Shown here: one piece after another, positions 11,816-24,300 of the stretch
How the letters are laid out: every line of letters begins with the position of its first letter
Position numbering within the stretch: position 1 is the stretch's first letter
From: Eudorina sp. 2006-703-Eu-15
Lineage: Eukaryota > Chlorophyta > Chlorophyceae > Chlamydomonadales > Volvocaceae
Length of the DNA stretch: 64,000 bases
Direction of reading: 5' to 3'
Assembly (NCBI GenBank): GCA_003117195.1
Contig: BDSI01000030.1
Span: forward strand, 611,211-675,210
The notes under the pieces: generated by a model
What the model was told of the DNA's origin: nothing
The model's database searches: none
The model's input: the letters and a program-made list of their open reading frames with translations, nothing else
Translations under genes and position numbers: made by a program

Positions 11816-11902
<87 letters not shown>
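11816..11902. repeat. (CA)n dinucleotide microsatellite, about 43 copies
   Basis: An uninterrupted CA/TG run of 87 nt. The minus-strand Cys-Val open frame across it is an artefact of the repeat. Confidence 0.98.
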
Positions 11903-11904
<2 letters not shown>

Positions 11905-12199
11905 ATGGACGACCGACGCTGCTTCCGTGGGGACCGTCACCATATATTCGTCATCACTTTTTCAGGTCGGTAAATAATCCGTTTGCGTGCGTCGTGTGTC
12001 TCCGTATTTAGTATTTGCGGTATGATTTGCCTTGCGGTGGTGGCGCGGCTGCCTTGTCCGCGCACCTGCATATGGTAAGTTTTTTCCTCGCAGGTTTTAT
12101 GGTAAGTATATTGATACCTGGGATCGGGCGGGCGGGCGGGTTGCACTTCTAAACACACACAACAGCGGACTGCGAGGAGCAGACCGCCCGGGATGGGCT

Positions 12200-12275
12200 T
12201 CCGCCCAATTCCTTTTGGGGGCACAGCTTGCCCAATTCCGCCCAATTCCGCCCAATCCCTAGAGGGGGCACAGCT
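12200..12275. repeat. CCCAATTCCG short tandem repeat with flanking direct repeat
   Basis: Three adjacent ten-base units (12231-12240, 12241-12250 and a variant at 12251-12260) plus an outlying copy at 12203-12212. GGGGGCACAGCT occurs once before and once after the units (12217-12228 and about 12264-12275). No function is evident. Confidence 0.8.
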
Positions 12276-12769
12276 GTCACCGATCCTCAGGGATCGGGCG
12301 CGCGCCCTTGGTTGAGAGCGAGGGGACAGAGGCCCCTTACGGCCCTTTCCCCCGTATCCGGGGGAGAGTGCTTCGGCGGTCTCCCATATGGGGCGGGTTA
12401 GCGCCCCCGGCCAGCGTCGGCCCGGCAGATATGTAACGACACACACACACACACACATATACACCAGAATCGATGTGCGAGGCTGAGGTTCGCGCATCCT
12501 GTCGTATTTGCACGTGATTCTACGTGATACTTCCGCACCTCCGCCACATCAGGCCCGCAAATCCGCACTGGCGCCTCTCCCCGCCCCGCTCCACACCTCC
12601 CCGCCCCGCCCCCTCTTTTCCAGCTCCTCACGGACCCCTGCTGGAGGCTCGACAGCGGCCCTTCGTTGAGGTGCCGTCACTCCATGTGCGCCTGCTGGAC
12701 CCTGCCGCCCACCTCGCATCACAAGCACCCTCTTAACACAGCAGGTGCAGGGACGGCCGCCCAGGGCTG

Positions 12770-12919
12770 TTACTGGAATGGGGGCCTGAAGAACGGGCCG
12801 CCCTGCAAGAACCCAGCGGCGTTCTGGAACTGAAAGTGAGCATTCTGCCGCTGCTGCCACATCTGTTGCTGCATCATAAAGTTCTGCTGCTGTAGATGCT
12901 GTGGCTGCTGCTGCTGCAC

Positions 12920-12951
<32 letters not shown>

Positions 12952-13605
12952 GCTGCTGCTGCTGCTGCCGCTTCAGCTGTTGCTGCTGCCGCCACAGTAC
13001 AAGGTGCTGCTCTCGCACATCACTCAGATGGCGCTCCTGCGGCTGCTGCGGCTGCTGCGGCTGCTGCGGCTGTACCTGCTGCATCTGCTGCTGTTGCTGT
13101 CCCTCCGGTAGCTGCTGCTCATGCAGAGGCGCGAGTCCACTCTGCACATTGACCCCAGTAGACGGCCCGTAGTCGCCCCCCAGTTGCTCCGGCCGACCCC
13201 CCGGCCGAGCCTGCCAGCTCTGCTGAGGCGCTTCCTGCAGGTGCTCCGGCTGCTGTTGGCCGTGCTGAGACCATTGTCTTTGCAGCGGATACTGCTGCCC
13301 TTCAGCCTGCAGCATGTTTTGCTGCTGTTGCTGCAGCTGGAGCTGTTGTTGGAGCTGTGGCTGCTGTTGCTGCTGTTGCTGCTGGTGCTGCTGCTGTGCC
13401 CAACCCGGCTCCTGAACGGACGGCGTCCCTCGCTGCTGCTCCCCCGTCCCCGCCAACGGGACGTCGCTCCCACCGCTCGCGCGCACACAGTGGCGCCCGC
13501 CGCCGCCAGACCTCGCCCCGGCCCAAGCGCCTTTCGCCCCACAGCCGCCGCCGCCGCCGCCACCACCGCAGTCGCCCTGCCACCGCGCCGCGGAGTCTCC
13601 TCCCA

Positions 13606-13638
<33 letters not shown>

Positions 13639-14551
13639 CCGCAAGCCCCTCCTGCCGCCGCCGCATTGCGCCCCGCACCGCCGCCATCAGCGACATCACC
13701 TGACGGGCACTGAGCATCGCACGCCGCCAGCGGTCCCGGCGGTCGGAGGTGTCAGCGACCTCGCCGGCAGCTCCGCGCTCCGCCTCCGCGGGGACCGGCA
13801 CGTTCAGCCCGATGTACGGCACATGGCACGGGAAGCCCGGCAGCAGCGGACTCCGCAGGAGCGCGTCTGCGTCGTCGCCGTCGTCCGCCGACCCATGGGT
13901 CGCCGCCAGCGCAGCACCGCCCCTTTGCAGCTCAGCATCACCGGGGGCTGTAGGCCCCATGCAAGCCGTCATGCCTGTCGTCACCGGCGCAGCCGCCGCG
14001 CCATTGGGCGCGTCCCCGCCAACGTCGCAGGCGCTTATTTCGCTGCCGTTGGTGCCTCTCTCGGGCGTTCCTGGGGCGCATCTCACCGTCTCGTCAGCGT
14101 CGCCGCCGCAGCCACCGCGCTGGCACGCGCCGTTGGCTCCATACCCGGTAACGGCGCAGGCCGCGCTCCCGCCCGCGCCGCTGCCATTGCCATCGTCATT
14201 GCTGCCGCCACCGCCGTCATTGCAGCCCCCGCTGCTGCCCCCGTGCTCCCCGCGCGCCACACGAGCGTCGCACGTGGTGGCATCCGGGGTACGGGTCTGC
14301 GCTGCCACCAGCGCCGCCAGGGCGGCGGCGATGCACGGGGCGTCCGGGATCGGCCCTCCGGACGCCACTGCGCCGCACGCCGTCCGGCCGCGGCTGACGG
14401 CATTAACACCGTCGTCGTCGTCGCCGCCGCCCGTGCCAGCGCTGCCAGGGCCGCTGCGCGGCCCCGCTCGTGCTCCAGGATCACTGCCGCCGTCGCACGG
14501 CGCAGCATCCGCCCCGCCCGCGGCCTTCCCTGGAGTGTCTTCAATCTCCAT

Positions 14552-14583
<32 letters not shown>

Positions 14584-16592
14584 GGTCATTCCCAGGAACC
14601 GGGTTCCCAGCTGACAGACTCTCCCGGCCAGTCTCACGGGTCGCGCAGCCTTCTCCGCCTTCTTCGCCTTCTCCGCCTTCTCCGCCCGTTTCCCCCACCG
14701 CGTTCTCCGCCTCCGCGGGTGGCGGCGGCGGCTCGTACGGACCGCGGCAGTACGCCGGCGGGATGCCGTGCAGCGCCATGGGGACCAGCCACGGCGGCGG
14801 GTCCAGAGGACAGTGGAGCGCCAACGCCGTGGTCAGGGTCGCGGAGAGGAGGCCGGGTCGAACTCCAGGGGGGCAGAAGGTGGGGACCACGGCTCCGGAG
14901 GTGAAATTTTTGAGCTCGGCAGACGCCGCTGCGTCCCGCTGCTGCTGTTCCCGCTCCGTCTCGTCCGGTGGCGCCGTACTGAAGTACCTGCGGCAACGCG
15001 CGCCGTACGTGCGGATACCTTATTGCGGCCCACAAAGCAACAATAAGGGGGGTTGTGTTGAAGGCAACGCCTACCGCTGCTATGACACGGTAACAGGCCG
15101 CACCGTGCCAGGCAAATTGCTGGCGCACGCGCGCAAAACCCGCCGGAAGCAACCTTAACCCGTGTGCGCGCGTGCGTGTGCTACTCGGTTGAGGGTGCGA
15201 AAACCCATACCTGTACGACTTCCGCAGAAATGCAAGCAGGGCCGACGAAGGCCGTCAAGAGAGGCGCGCGTCGAGTCTGCAATACGGCCCGTCCACATCG
15301 CGGAGCCTGCCATGCCGTACCTGCCGGCGCTGGCCCTGAGCCGCTGCCCGCGTCGCTGCGCCGCCGCCGCCGCCGCCGCCGCAGCCGCAGCCGCCTGCTG
15401 CCGCGCCCGTCGCTGCTCCGCCACCACCGCCGCCCGGCTCTCTCTGTACTCCCTCTGCCGCGCGTCGATCGTGGCCTGGTCCCGGGGCCGGACGCAGCTG
15501 CCCAGGTCGTGGCCGTAGGAGCCGCAATTCCAGCAGCTACGCGCGAGCCACCCGCCCACGGCGCGGCCATGGCGGGAAAGCAGCCGAGGGACGGCAACAA
15601 ACGAACAGGCTAAACGCAGAGAGCAGGTCGAAGAGCCCTGGGGCAGCTGCGAAGTACCGGTATTTGAAGAGTGCCGAAAACGCATAAGTGTCGGTGCAAG
15701 GCCAAGGGTGTGCGAGCAGTGGGCTTTCGGGTTGAGTGCGCTGACTGCGGTGACTGCAAGGAGTGACACGTTTTGGGGGGATGGTCTCACGTTTTTCAGG
15801 GGTGGAACGGGGGATGGTCTCCTTTGGGGGCGCAGAGTTCCGGAACGCGGGTTGGGTCGGCGCCTCGCCGACCTACCGGGTCAATGTGAACGTAACCTCC
15901 GCGGTGAGCGACCCGCCACCGCGACCGCCACCGCCCTCCGGGTCGTCGTCGCCGTCCAGCCGCCTCCGCTTCAGCGGCCGCCGCCTCGTCTCCTCGCCGT
16001 TGCAGCCGGCTCTGCCGCCGGTCTGATGCGCCAGGGCCTGGGGACTGGCGACCGCCAAGACCTCCGTCAAGCTCACCGGCGTCTCCGCAGGACGCAGCGG
16101 CGCCGCCTCCGCCTCCGTGGCCGCCTCCGCCGCCGTTGACCCCTCAGCCATCGCGGCCTCGCCCTTGGGCAGCGCCACGCCGGGCGCCGTCGACACCGGC
16201 AGCGCGCTGACGGCCACTCCCGGGCCCAGCCTCAGCGGCGCGATACACAACCTGTCGTACAACGGCGTGTTGTTTTCGCGTTCATACGACAGGTTGAAGG
16301 TGATCGCTTCCGCTGCCCGCGTCGCCGCCTGGATCTTCTCCAAACGGCGCTGGGTGGTGCTGGCGCGCTTCTGCAGCTCCTGCTTCGCCGCGGCGGCGGC
16401 GGCGGCGCTTCGCGGCGTGCCGTACAGCGACCCGTGGTCCCTCTCGTCGTCGGAGCCGCCGCCCGTCGGATCCGCGCAGTCCCCGCCAGCGGCCATTGAA
16501 CCCCGCTCTCGCTCCCGTCCTGCCAGTTCACCACCGCCGTCCTTGCCAATGACGTTGACGCCTCGACTGCCAACGCCGCACGCTGTCCCCAA
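12770..16592 (-). CDS. CCHC zinc-knuckle and PSP-like protein, ZCCHC8-type, Gln-rich C-terminus
   Basis: Three exons read on the minus strand: about 16592-15877, 15536-15211 and 15018-12770. Donors are GTAGGT and GTATGG, acceptors GCGTAG and AATAAG, and all joins keep frame. The first joined segment ends EVTFTLTR. The next opens with a zinc knuckle, CWNCGSYGHDLGSC (C-x2-C-x4-H-x4-C), followed by VRPRDQATIDARQREY. ZCCHC8 proteins have the same layout: CCHC knuckle, then a P-R-N-rich helix, then a PSP domain. A PSP-like motif, PPPWLVPMALHGIPPAY, lies at about 14797-14745, and a second PSP-like phrase, YIGLNVPVPAEAE, near 13770-13820 is separated from it by some 300 residues of Asp/Gly/Ala-rich sequence. 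The last third is extremely Gln-rich. The N-terminal part carries a basic RRRPLKRRRLD patch, a likely nuclear signal. In animals ZCCHC8 belongs to the nuclear exosome targeting complex; a nuclear RNA role here is inference. The true start is not settled: no ATG opens the first exon, and coding sequence may continue to 17888. Confidence 0.65.
12905..13635 (-). repeat. Poly-Gln coding CAG/CAA repeat tracts
   Basis: Several CAG and CAA runs encode poly-Gln in the zinc-knuckle gene. The clearest are at about 12926-12970 (a CAG run adjoining a run of eight or more CAA codons) and 13603-13635 (pure CAG). Read on the plus strand they produce Leu- or Ala-rich open frames, which are shadows. Confidence 0.9.
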
Positions 16593-16870
16593 ACCTGCCG
16601 CGGCAGGGCCACATGCACCCCGGCGGCGAAGTTGTCAGGTTTGCCGTACCGCTATCCTTCTGGCGATGTCATCAGATGGGCTTCGGAGCGTACACACAAA
16701 GGACGGCGATCCTAGTCCTTCTTTCTGAACACCCAGGCCGCTGAGAGAGACGCTCAGAGTGCCGATGAGAGCAACCCCAGCATCAGGCAGCGCCCAACGC
16801 GCCACAAGTGCGGCCCACAACATGACGCTCTGTTCGCCCATCACCCGCGCTTGCGGCCCCCCCATGCAGT

Positions 16871-17888
16871 CTAATCCTGTACTGTCTCACTCGGCCTTGT
16901 GGCGCGCTGCCTTCCCTCCCCCCGCTGTCCGCATCGCGCATGTCCTGCTGCCCTGCTGCTGCCGCCGGCAGCGTGTAGCCCCGCTCCGACGCCCTCAGGG
17001 CCCCTCCCCACCACGGTGCCGGGTGCGCTCGTCCGACCGCCGCCACCCACCGGCCCCACCAGCTCGCCTGCCACCACGTGCACACCTGCATCCGTCGCCG
17101 CTGCCATTCCTGCCCCGCCGAGGTCGCCGTCGCCGCCGCCGAGCCCGCCGGCACTCCCGGCACCGTGACTCCGCCCAACGGCTTCCCGGCCACCTTCCAT
17201 GGGCAGGGGCGCCGCCATGCCGTATGCACCGCAGTCCATCCCTTGTGCCTGGTCCTGGCCCTGGCCTCTGCCCTGTGCGGTTCCTTCCCCGGGATCAACT
17301 GGAGGCGCCAGCTGGGGGGTTCCCGGGTGCGACAGCAGCTGGCTGTCCCAGGTCCAGAGGCCCACCAGCGACGTCCACGCACCCGCCGTCCCCGACCCGC
17401 ACGGCGGCGGCGCCGCAGCAGGCACTTGCTGTCGGGCCCCACAAGGTAGGCCTCCCTGCTGCCGCTGTTGCGGCTGCTTGTAACTTGTGTGATGACGTTC
17501 ACGCTCTGATGTCTGGGTGTCTTGTTGCTGCTCCGAGTGCTGCCGGTGGTCGTCCCGCTGCTGCTCAGCCGGCTGCCGCAGGGACAGCCCAGGGAGGGTG
17601 GGCAGTTGGTGGGGATGCGGCAGCGCGGGGTGAGGACCGGCAGGGTCCGCACCGGTCGCTGCGCCGTCGGTCGCAGCAGCATTGAGCGGGCGGGACAGGT
17701 TCAAGGAGCCGGACCACAGGCGCTGCTCCCTCTGGCGCAGAGGGGCGGGAGCTGCCGTTTGTTGGGGCCCTCCATCGTCGTTACATGCGTTCCCGCCGTT
17801 GGCGCGGGGTTCGGCAGCCGGGACAGCGGGTTGCGAGTGGCGTAAACACCATTTCCGGAGGAAGCCCTCGAGGTCCCATTTGGCCGCG
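16871..17888 (-). CDS. Possible upstream exon of the zinc-knuckle gene (Gln/Gly-rich)
   Basis: After a good acceptor (CGCCCCGCAG at 17889) the minus strand stays open for about 340 codons. It starts AAKWDLEGFLRKWCLRHSQP and continues through Gln- and Gly-rich low complexity. Composition matches the Gln-rich end of the neighbouring gene, orientation is the same, and no stop/start pair clearly separates them, so it is probably an N-terminal exon of that gene. I could not fix the donor near 16871 or the first exon upstream. It could instead be a separate small gene or a chance frame in GC-rich DNA. Confidence 0.35.
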
Positions 17889-17980
17889 CTGCGGGGCGAG
17901 ACGGGCGGTGTGTGAGCTCGGAAGGGCGTTGGGAGAGGAGAGGTGGTGAGGACACTAAAGCCGGCGAACGAAAACCACAA

Positions 17981-18759
17981 CGCGGAAGGCGCAGCATTGA
18001 CGTAAGTTCGCCATGGGGGACTGATACTTGCTTGGGTAGGTTCCAGCAGCAGATAGATAGCGCAGCGGTGGTTTGAGCGTTAGGAGTTGACAGTTGTTGG
18101 TCAACGAGTCTTAGTGCCGGCGCCCCGCTGTCGGGACCCACGCCAGGCGCCTGCGCTGCGGACGGCCCGATTTCCGGACCGGTGGAAGCAGTATGGACGA
18201 GATGCGAAGCGACATAGGGCCTGTCTTCTCCACCACCGTTCCTGCCAGCCGTGGTGTGCTGCTCATCCGAGCGGGGCGATGCGGACAATCCAAGACTTGG
18301 AGGCATTGAGAGTGCATATGATGCCATGGCTGTTGGACGTATCATACCAACAGAAGGCTGAGGTCATGGCGTCGAGGTCCAGAGGCATTCATCCAGGAAA
18401 GTCACACCATGCTTCAACACGTCGACGGTGACCATACCAGAAAACCGACACAGTTAACAGGATAAACTGCAATACAAGACAATGTTCGCAATGATGTACG
18501 GCATCCACTACACTATACCTTCACTCAGGCCACAGAACATCACCTTTACTCGGCGGAAAGCAGTATCCCTTCTAACTTGCGACGATGCAGTAGATAACGA
18601 CATGATCTGTGTTGAACTTTGAAATGGTGCCCAGAATTATTGCGCTACGACCTTGCGCACCGCGTCCCTGGCCTTGAGAAACCCTCAGGGTCACAGATTA
18701 TTCCAAATTGATTCGCGTAAGCAGCGCCGCGGCATCCTCAGCAAAGCCCTTCACGACAA
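17981..18759. other. Intergenic region between divergent genes
   Basis: Lies between the minus-strand zinc-knuckle gene and the plus-strand carrier gene, so both promoters are probably here. A minus-strand open frame (18345-17701) crosses it but shows no recognisable domain. The sequence is less GC-rich from 18430 to 18760. No TATA box or other motif stands out. Confidence 0.4.
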
Positions 18760-20238
18760 ATGAAGCCTCTTGGCCTGAGTAGGCTGGGGCTGGGCACTGC
18801 ACACAAGCGTGTTGTGGGCACCGCAGCAGCATTGGCAACGGGAGTGGCAATCTGTGCCTGGAAGGGAGCCCCAGAGCGACGTCACGATACCTTCAGACCC
18901 GTCAAGCTTCCTGCTCCGCTAGTTGACGCTTTAGCTGGCGCAATCGGCGAAGTAGCTCAGATCCTTGTACTTTACCCATTGGACACCGTCAAGGTGTGGC
19001 GCCTTACGCGATTGCCGGCCAATGTCTTGTAGCTCCCGCGTACAGAAACGTTGCACATTGCGCTGGTAAACACATTCATATTTTTTATGGTACGATTTGC
19101 GATGCCGTGCCGGACACCTTTGTCTGAACACCACCAACCGCTGCCACTGCTAAGTGTTGAGGCTGGCGCCGCACCCGGGACCTCCACTACGTAGGTGCGC
19201 TGTCAGGCGTCTGGCGAGACCGCGCCTGTCGTGCTGCAGCGCCTCCTGCGCCGCGGCTTCAACCTACAGCTGCTGCGGAAGTTGTACGCGGGCGCTCTCG
19301 GGGCAGCCGCCTGCGCGGTACTGGTAGGCGCCGTCCATTTCGCCAGCTACGAGGGGGCCCGAAAGGCATTCCTAAAGCTAGCCATTCCATCCAACGGTCC
19401 AGCTGCCGCTGCCACCGGCGCTCCCACCGCCGACGCGGCCGCTGGATCAGCGCCCACTTGTCTGCAGCATCGGCCTTCCTCGTCAGCGGAATCCGCCGCT
19501 GCCGCAGCGGCCGCCGATGCTGCTGCGCAGAACAAGGACGATGGTCGTGCCGCCCGCACCTTGGCGACCTTCGCTGCAGCCGCGGTTGCGGCCGTCGCCA
19601 CGGCGCTGGTGGAGTCCCCGGTGGAGCTCTTCCGTCACAATGCGCAGGCGGGCTACGTCAACGCCAACTTCCTGCGAGAGATGGCGGGCACGGTGCGCCG
19701 CGAGGGCGTCGGCGGCCTGTATTGGGGCTTCTTGCCGCACTGCTTCGAGGCGTGGCCGCACGATATCGCTGAGCTGGCGACGTACGGCATGATGCGCGAC
19801 TTCCAGGAGTCCGCGTGCCGCCCTGGCTCCCCGCACCAGCCGCTGGTGTCCGGGATCTCTGAGCACGGCTGGGACTTGCTGACGGGCGCAGCGTCGGGTG
19901 CGGCGGCGGTGCTGCTGTCCATGCCGTTTGACACGGTGAAGACGTACCTGCAGACCCACGGCGCGGACCTTTCGGGTCGCGGGCTGCTGGGCAGTGCGGC
20001 GTTGTTTGTCAAGAGCGGCAAGCGCATCGCGGCGCGCAAGGGCCTGGCGGGGCTGTACGTGGGCGTCACGCCGCGCCTGCTGCAGCAAGTGCCGTCGGCC
20101 ATGGTGTGCTGGTGGTCCATCGCGGCGTTTAAGCGGTTTATGGAGCCGCACACCTTGTCGGAGGGGTGGTGGGGCGGTGGCAGTGCCAACGCGGACTCGT
20201 CGGCACCGCGCACAGTGTCGCAAGCCGCGACTTCCTGA
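18760..20238 (+). CDS. Mitochondrial carrier family protein
   Basis: Two exons: 18760-18993 and 19195-20238, with a 201-bp intron (GTGTGG donor, TACGTAG acceptor), encoding about 425 residues. The splice rebuilds the family signature exactly: YPLDTVK at the end of exon 1 joins VRCQ, giving P-x-D-x-x-K-x-R-x-Q. Three repeats are visible. Repeat 1 has that motif. Repeat 2 has ESPVELFRHNAQAG and GGLYWGFLPHC. Repeat 3 has MPFDTVKTYLQT and GLAGLYVGVTPRLLQQVP. A 60-70 residue Ala-rich insertion in repeat 1 (about 19390-19540) makes it longer than the usual ~300 residues. Members move metabolites across the inner mitochondrial membrane, some across plastid membranes. The substrate cannot be read from the sequence. 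In repeat 2 the acidic residue of P-x-D is Glu and the basic one is Arg. Confidence 0.88.
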
Positions 20239-21351
20239 GCGCGCGCAGCGTAGTGGCCCCGGTGCGCGGGGCAGCGTGGCGTGGTGTGGCGCGGCATGGC
20301 AGGGGGGGGGGAAACGCTGGGACCATGTTATTCCGTGATTTACTGACACGTCCTTGGCGCGGGCGCGCAGGGAGCCACCGGTTGCAGGAGTAGCTGTAGG
20401 AGGGTGCAGCCTTTGAGCGCAAGTGGAGAGTAGGCGAGGCTGGCGCGATCGATAGGACAAGGGGAGCCATGCCTTGTATCGTAGGACGCCATGCCTTGAG
20501 AGGGCACGTGTTGAGCAGTCTTATGCTATGAGCGGGCGAAGGGAGCACAGCGACTAAACAGAACTTTCGCTTCGGCATCTGTACAAATAGCGGGGTTGAG
20601 TGATGCGTGAAGCGCATCGCCGCATGCCCATGGTGGTCGCCGGCGATGGTTTTTGCAAGGATGCTGCTGTGTGTGACAGCACTGCTGCCTTCAGAGCAAT
20701 GCTGCAGGTGGGTTTCCAGTGAACGGCAAACCTAACCACCGCTTTCGACCGACCGACCAACAGCATGAAGGTAGATTTAGAGCCTTGGACATGTCGTAGT
20801 TCCAGGCCCGCTGCGTTTTCCTCCTCGATGAATTTCAAGGAGTGTGGCGGCGTGGTAGGGCATTTGGGAAGCCCGTTGCTGCGGCAATTTTCATAGGCCC
20901 GCGCTGTGCTGCGGGTGATTTTGTGAGGGTGTTCAGGGTTCTGAACCAAAGGACATGCGTTGTCTGGTCGGTTGGCAACTGCGGCCAGACACGCCGGTGA
21001 GTTGGTTGCAAGCTTTAACGACCACGGGCAGTCGATCGCCGCGATCTTGCATTTTTTGAACTTATTTTCTATGCACACTATGCAATATATTCACATCATG
21101 AAAGCCTCGCAAACTGTTTCCAGTCTGCTCACTATCCAAGAAGTACCGGTAGCAAAATAGCGTTTCCCGGGTGGCGGTTTCTCATAAATCGCCGGCATAT
21201 AGATTGAGTTCATCGCTGCATCTTTGCTGCCACAGTGTCGCTGTACCTTCTTGTGTTTACCGGTGCAAGTGCAAATGCTCTGAACAACACCATATGCACG
21301 GTCCGTTTCCAGCTCAAGAGCTAATCGTTCACGCGTAAGGACTTTGTCGAT
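20239..21351. other. Intergenic region
   Basis: Between the carrier gene and the next gene, both on the plus strand. It would hold the carrier's 3' untranslated region and the next promoter. Short open frames at 20554-21078 (-) and 20960-21160 (+) have no recognisable features. An AT-richer pocket lies at about 21040-21130. Confidence 0.5.
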
Positions 21352-24300
21352 ATGGCGTCTGGGCCACCGAAGGACGGGGCAAAGGAGCCTGCGAAGCCGC
21401 GACCAGCAGCCCCTGCGGCCAAGTCCAGCTCCCCAGCACCAGCAAAGCCCGCCGGCTCCTATGGGACCTTCCGGCCAGCAACAGCGCCTCCAGGTCGAGC
21501 TAAGGTATTATATGTTTGTAATTAACGCGCCTGACATTCTAGTGCTGGCGTGCTGTTGATGGGAAGTCACGTCCGTTACCTTCGCTGAACAGGTCGAACC
21601 GAAGGTTGATGATCCACGGCATGACGACGAGTCTCCAATGCCATGGCTTCGATATTTCTTCCCAAAGGTTTGTCGGCTGCGTGCCAGGCTCAGCTGGCCA
21701 GATGTATGAGCCGAGATGTCACATCCGAAACGCAGGACTTCGACCTGCGCGAGGGCAAACCGTCTGAACCGTACTACCAATTCTTCGACGTGATGATCCA
21801 GCCGCTTCAGGTTCGTGGGGCATGAGGCTTGTTCAGGCGACCGACACAAGGACACGCCAGCAACGGCACAGCTCTAGCGTTTGCAGCGCGATTGCTCCGT
21901 CCTGATCTGATTTGCGTCCTTGCTCCTCTGCACATAGCGCGCCCGCCACCCCCAGATTCTTGTGTCCCAGGCCATGGAAGCAGCCGTACACGGATGATCT
22001 GGTGCCATCTTACGATTTCCTCCCTCCCCCGGTTGAAACCCCAGGAGGATACTTCCATACCACCCCCAGAGTATGCGCCTAACGCCTACTTTCAGCTCAG
22101 CTTCACGCAGTTGCACGTCCCTAAGGATATGGTGCTGGCGACGCGCATACCCAAATCGCCGCCGCCGCCCGGAGGCTCCATCGATCTCACACGTGACAAC
22201 TCGGCGCTGCTCAAACCCGGCAATGAAAAGCTGATGGCAGACATCCTGGTGCGTGCTCTCTGGGTCGACAAAGCCATCGACAAAACCGTCTGTAATGGCT
22301 AGGTGCTGCCAGGGTGGACCAAGCTGCCTCGACGATCTGGCGAGTGGCGTAGGAATACGGTATTTTGAGGACGGCCTTGGATCACTGGCGGCTTCCTCGC
22401 TATGGGCCTCCCTTGCTGACCCACATGGCATGGAAACCTGCCATGCCAACTGGGCCGCGCCTCATGCGCCGTGGTGCAGCATCTGGGTTTCGTGCGACCG
22501 GGCAGATAATGTTTCTTGTAGCACTGTTGCGCATCATGCATGCCATGAAGCACTCGGCGACCGAGGGATAGCCCCTGTCCTTGCATATACGGTACCCTCT
22601 ATGACGATATGCGGGCATGCGCACCACCGGCGTCGAGGTCGTCAGAAGTTCATCCAACTCCAGTCCTTCCGGCCTTGCACAGCCAGCGGGTGCATTAAAA
22701 TTTCCCACAACAGCACCAGCTTCACGAGATATCCTGATGCATCCTTCTAGAGTCACTGCGCGACCTCCCCCGACCCTGACCGACTTGTGACTATCTCGCC
22801 CGGCACAGGCCTTCTGCCGCAGCGTGGCTACCTTCCGTGCCCGCACCTGGAAGGATGCCTTGCCGCTGGTGGACCTGCTGCGCGGGATACTGCTGCACCT
22901 GACCAACCACTACAAGCTGGGCGCGGCGCTGCTCAAGGAGCAGGCCAAGAAAGACGTGAGTGGCGGAACATGAGGCGCCCCAAAACGAGTGGCCAGAGGC
23001 AGGGATGGGGCATGCCAAGTCATCCGGCACACGCCCGGGGCCATTAACCGAGTCTGTATATGCCGGGGGAGCCCTTTGGCGCCTGGGTATCTGTTAGGTC
23101 CAGCTCTGTACCGAAAGTTGCCGTTTTGATATAGTTGCGTTGCACCGGCGCCTCCTTGCGTGGCCTACAGGCCGAGGCGGCGCTGGCCTCTGAGAAGATT
23201 GCCCTCAAACAGCACTACGCCAAGCAGCTTGAGGACAGCTTGAACAAGGCACGTGCCGAGTACGAGGCCAAGCTGGAGGCGCAGAAGGAGGAGCTGCGGA
23301 TGACCCTGGTGAGCGCCGGGGACGTAGTTCGACAGTTCCCCTCCGACAGGTCCCCTCCCTGACACGGCCGCGGACGTGCGGCCGCGCGGCACCGCCGCCC
23401 GAAGGTCCGACGTCTTCCCGGCTATGCTGAATGGTGACTGCTCTAACCCCTGCAGGCGGAGGACCTGACTCTTCAGCTGCGGGCAGAGCGTGAGGAGAAG
23501 AATCAGCTGCGCCAACAGGTACGGCGTGTGGTGCACGTTGAGGGTAAGCTCTCAACCGCGGGGGCGCGGAACGGCTTGGCAGGTCAGGTCAGCGCATCCA
23601 TTCATGGCTGCGGGCCGCCGGCCGCTGGTCGTTGGGCATCCACCGCATCCGGGGACCGGCGGGGGGCACGCACCTTTTGAGGATGCCGCCGATCAATTCG
23701 TTTTATATTCTTTGCTTGCACACGGTGGGCAGCGCCCAGCTAAGGACCTGTGACGGTTTGTGCGCAATCTGCCCCAACCAGCCCGGCACTGCCCCTCTCC
23801 CGTCTGCTTCCGTGGTCAATCCACAGGTCCAGCAGCTGGAGGCACAGATCCGCAAGGCCCAGGAGGCCACTGCCACCCTGCAGCGACAAATCGAGCACGG
23901 GCAGCAGCAGGTTGAGCTGGAGGCGCGGCGACGGCAGGAGGCCCTGGCGGCGCGCGACGGGCAGATCTCGGCGCTACACGAGCAGCAAGCCGCGCTGCGG
24001 CGCCGCCTGGCGGCAGCCCAGCAGGCGGTGGTGGACGCCCTTAACGCCAAGACCAAGGAGGATGCCATGAACGTCGCCCTGGCAGCGCTCTCAGGATCCC
24101 TGCCCAAGGGCACTGCGGCCTACGTCGCGGAGCTGCGCACGGCAGCTGATGTGGACAATGATGACCCAGCTACGCCGCTTATCGCAAAGGCCGCGGCGGC
24201 GGAGATCGCGGAGTCTGGCGAGGGCGACGGTGAGGGCGCAGCAGCCGCGGCGGCGGCGGGGCCGCAGCCACAAGCGCTGCTGGCAATGCGCGGCGTGACG

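Larger units (their letters stand above)
10222..12769. other. Gene-free stretch with simple repeats
   Basis: No coding sequence I can support. 10480-11400 is rich in GTACGG/CCGTAC words and TACC/GGTA runs, resembling the 7.1-7.8 kb and 2.0-2.2 kb sequence, and is probably part of a dispersed repeat family. A (CA)n tract and a ten-base tandem repeat are listed separately. A short (CA)n tract also lies at 12440-12457. Confidence 0.5.

Noticed and set aside
11691..11900. Minus-strand Cys-Val repeat protein
   Set aside because: Pure translation of the (CA)n microsatellite.
13121..14614. 497-codon plus-strand open frame rich in Leu, Ala and Arg
   Set aside because: It is the reverse of the Gln-rich zinc-knuckle exon: CAG runs read as CTG. 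The minus strand has the CCHC and PSP motifs and consistent splicing.
13749..15158. 469-codon plus-strand open frame rich in Ser, Pro and Ala
   Set aside because: It overlaps the same minus-strand exon and runs through that gene's intron. GC-rich low complexity keeps several frames open.
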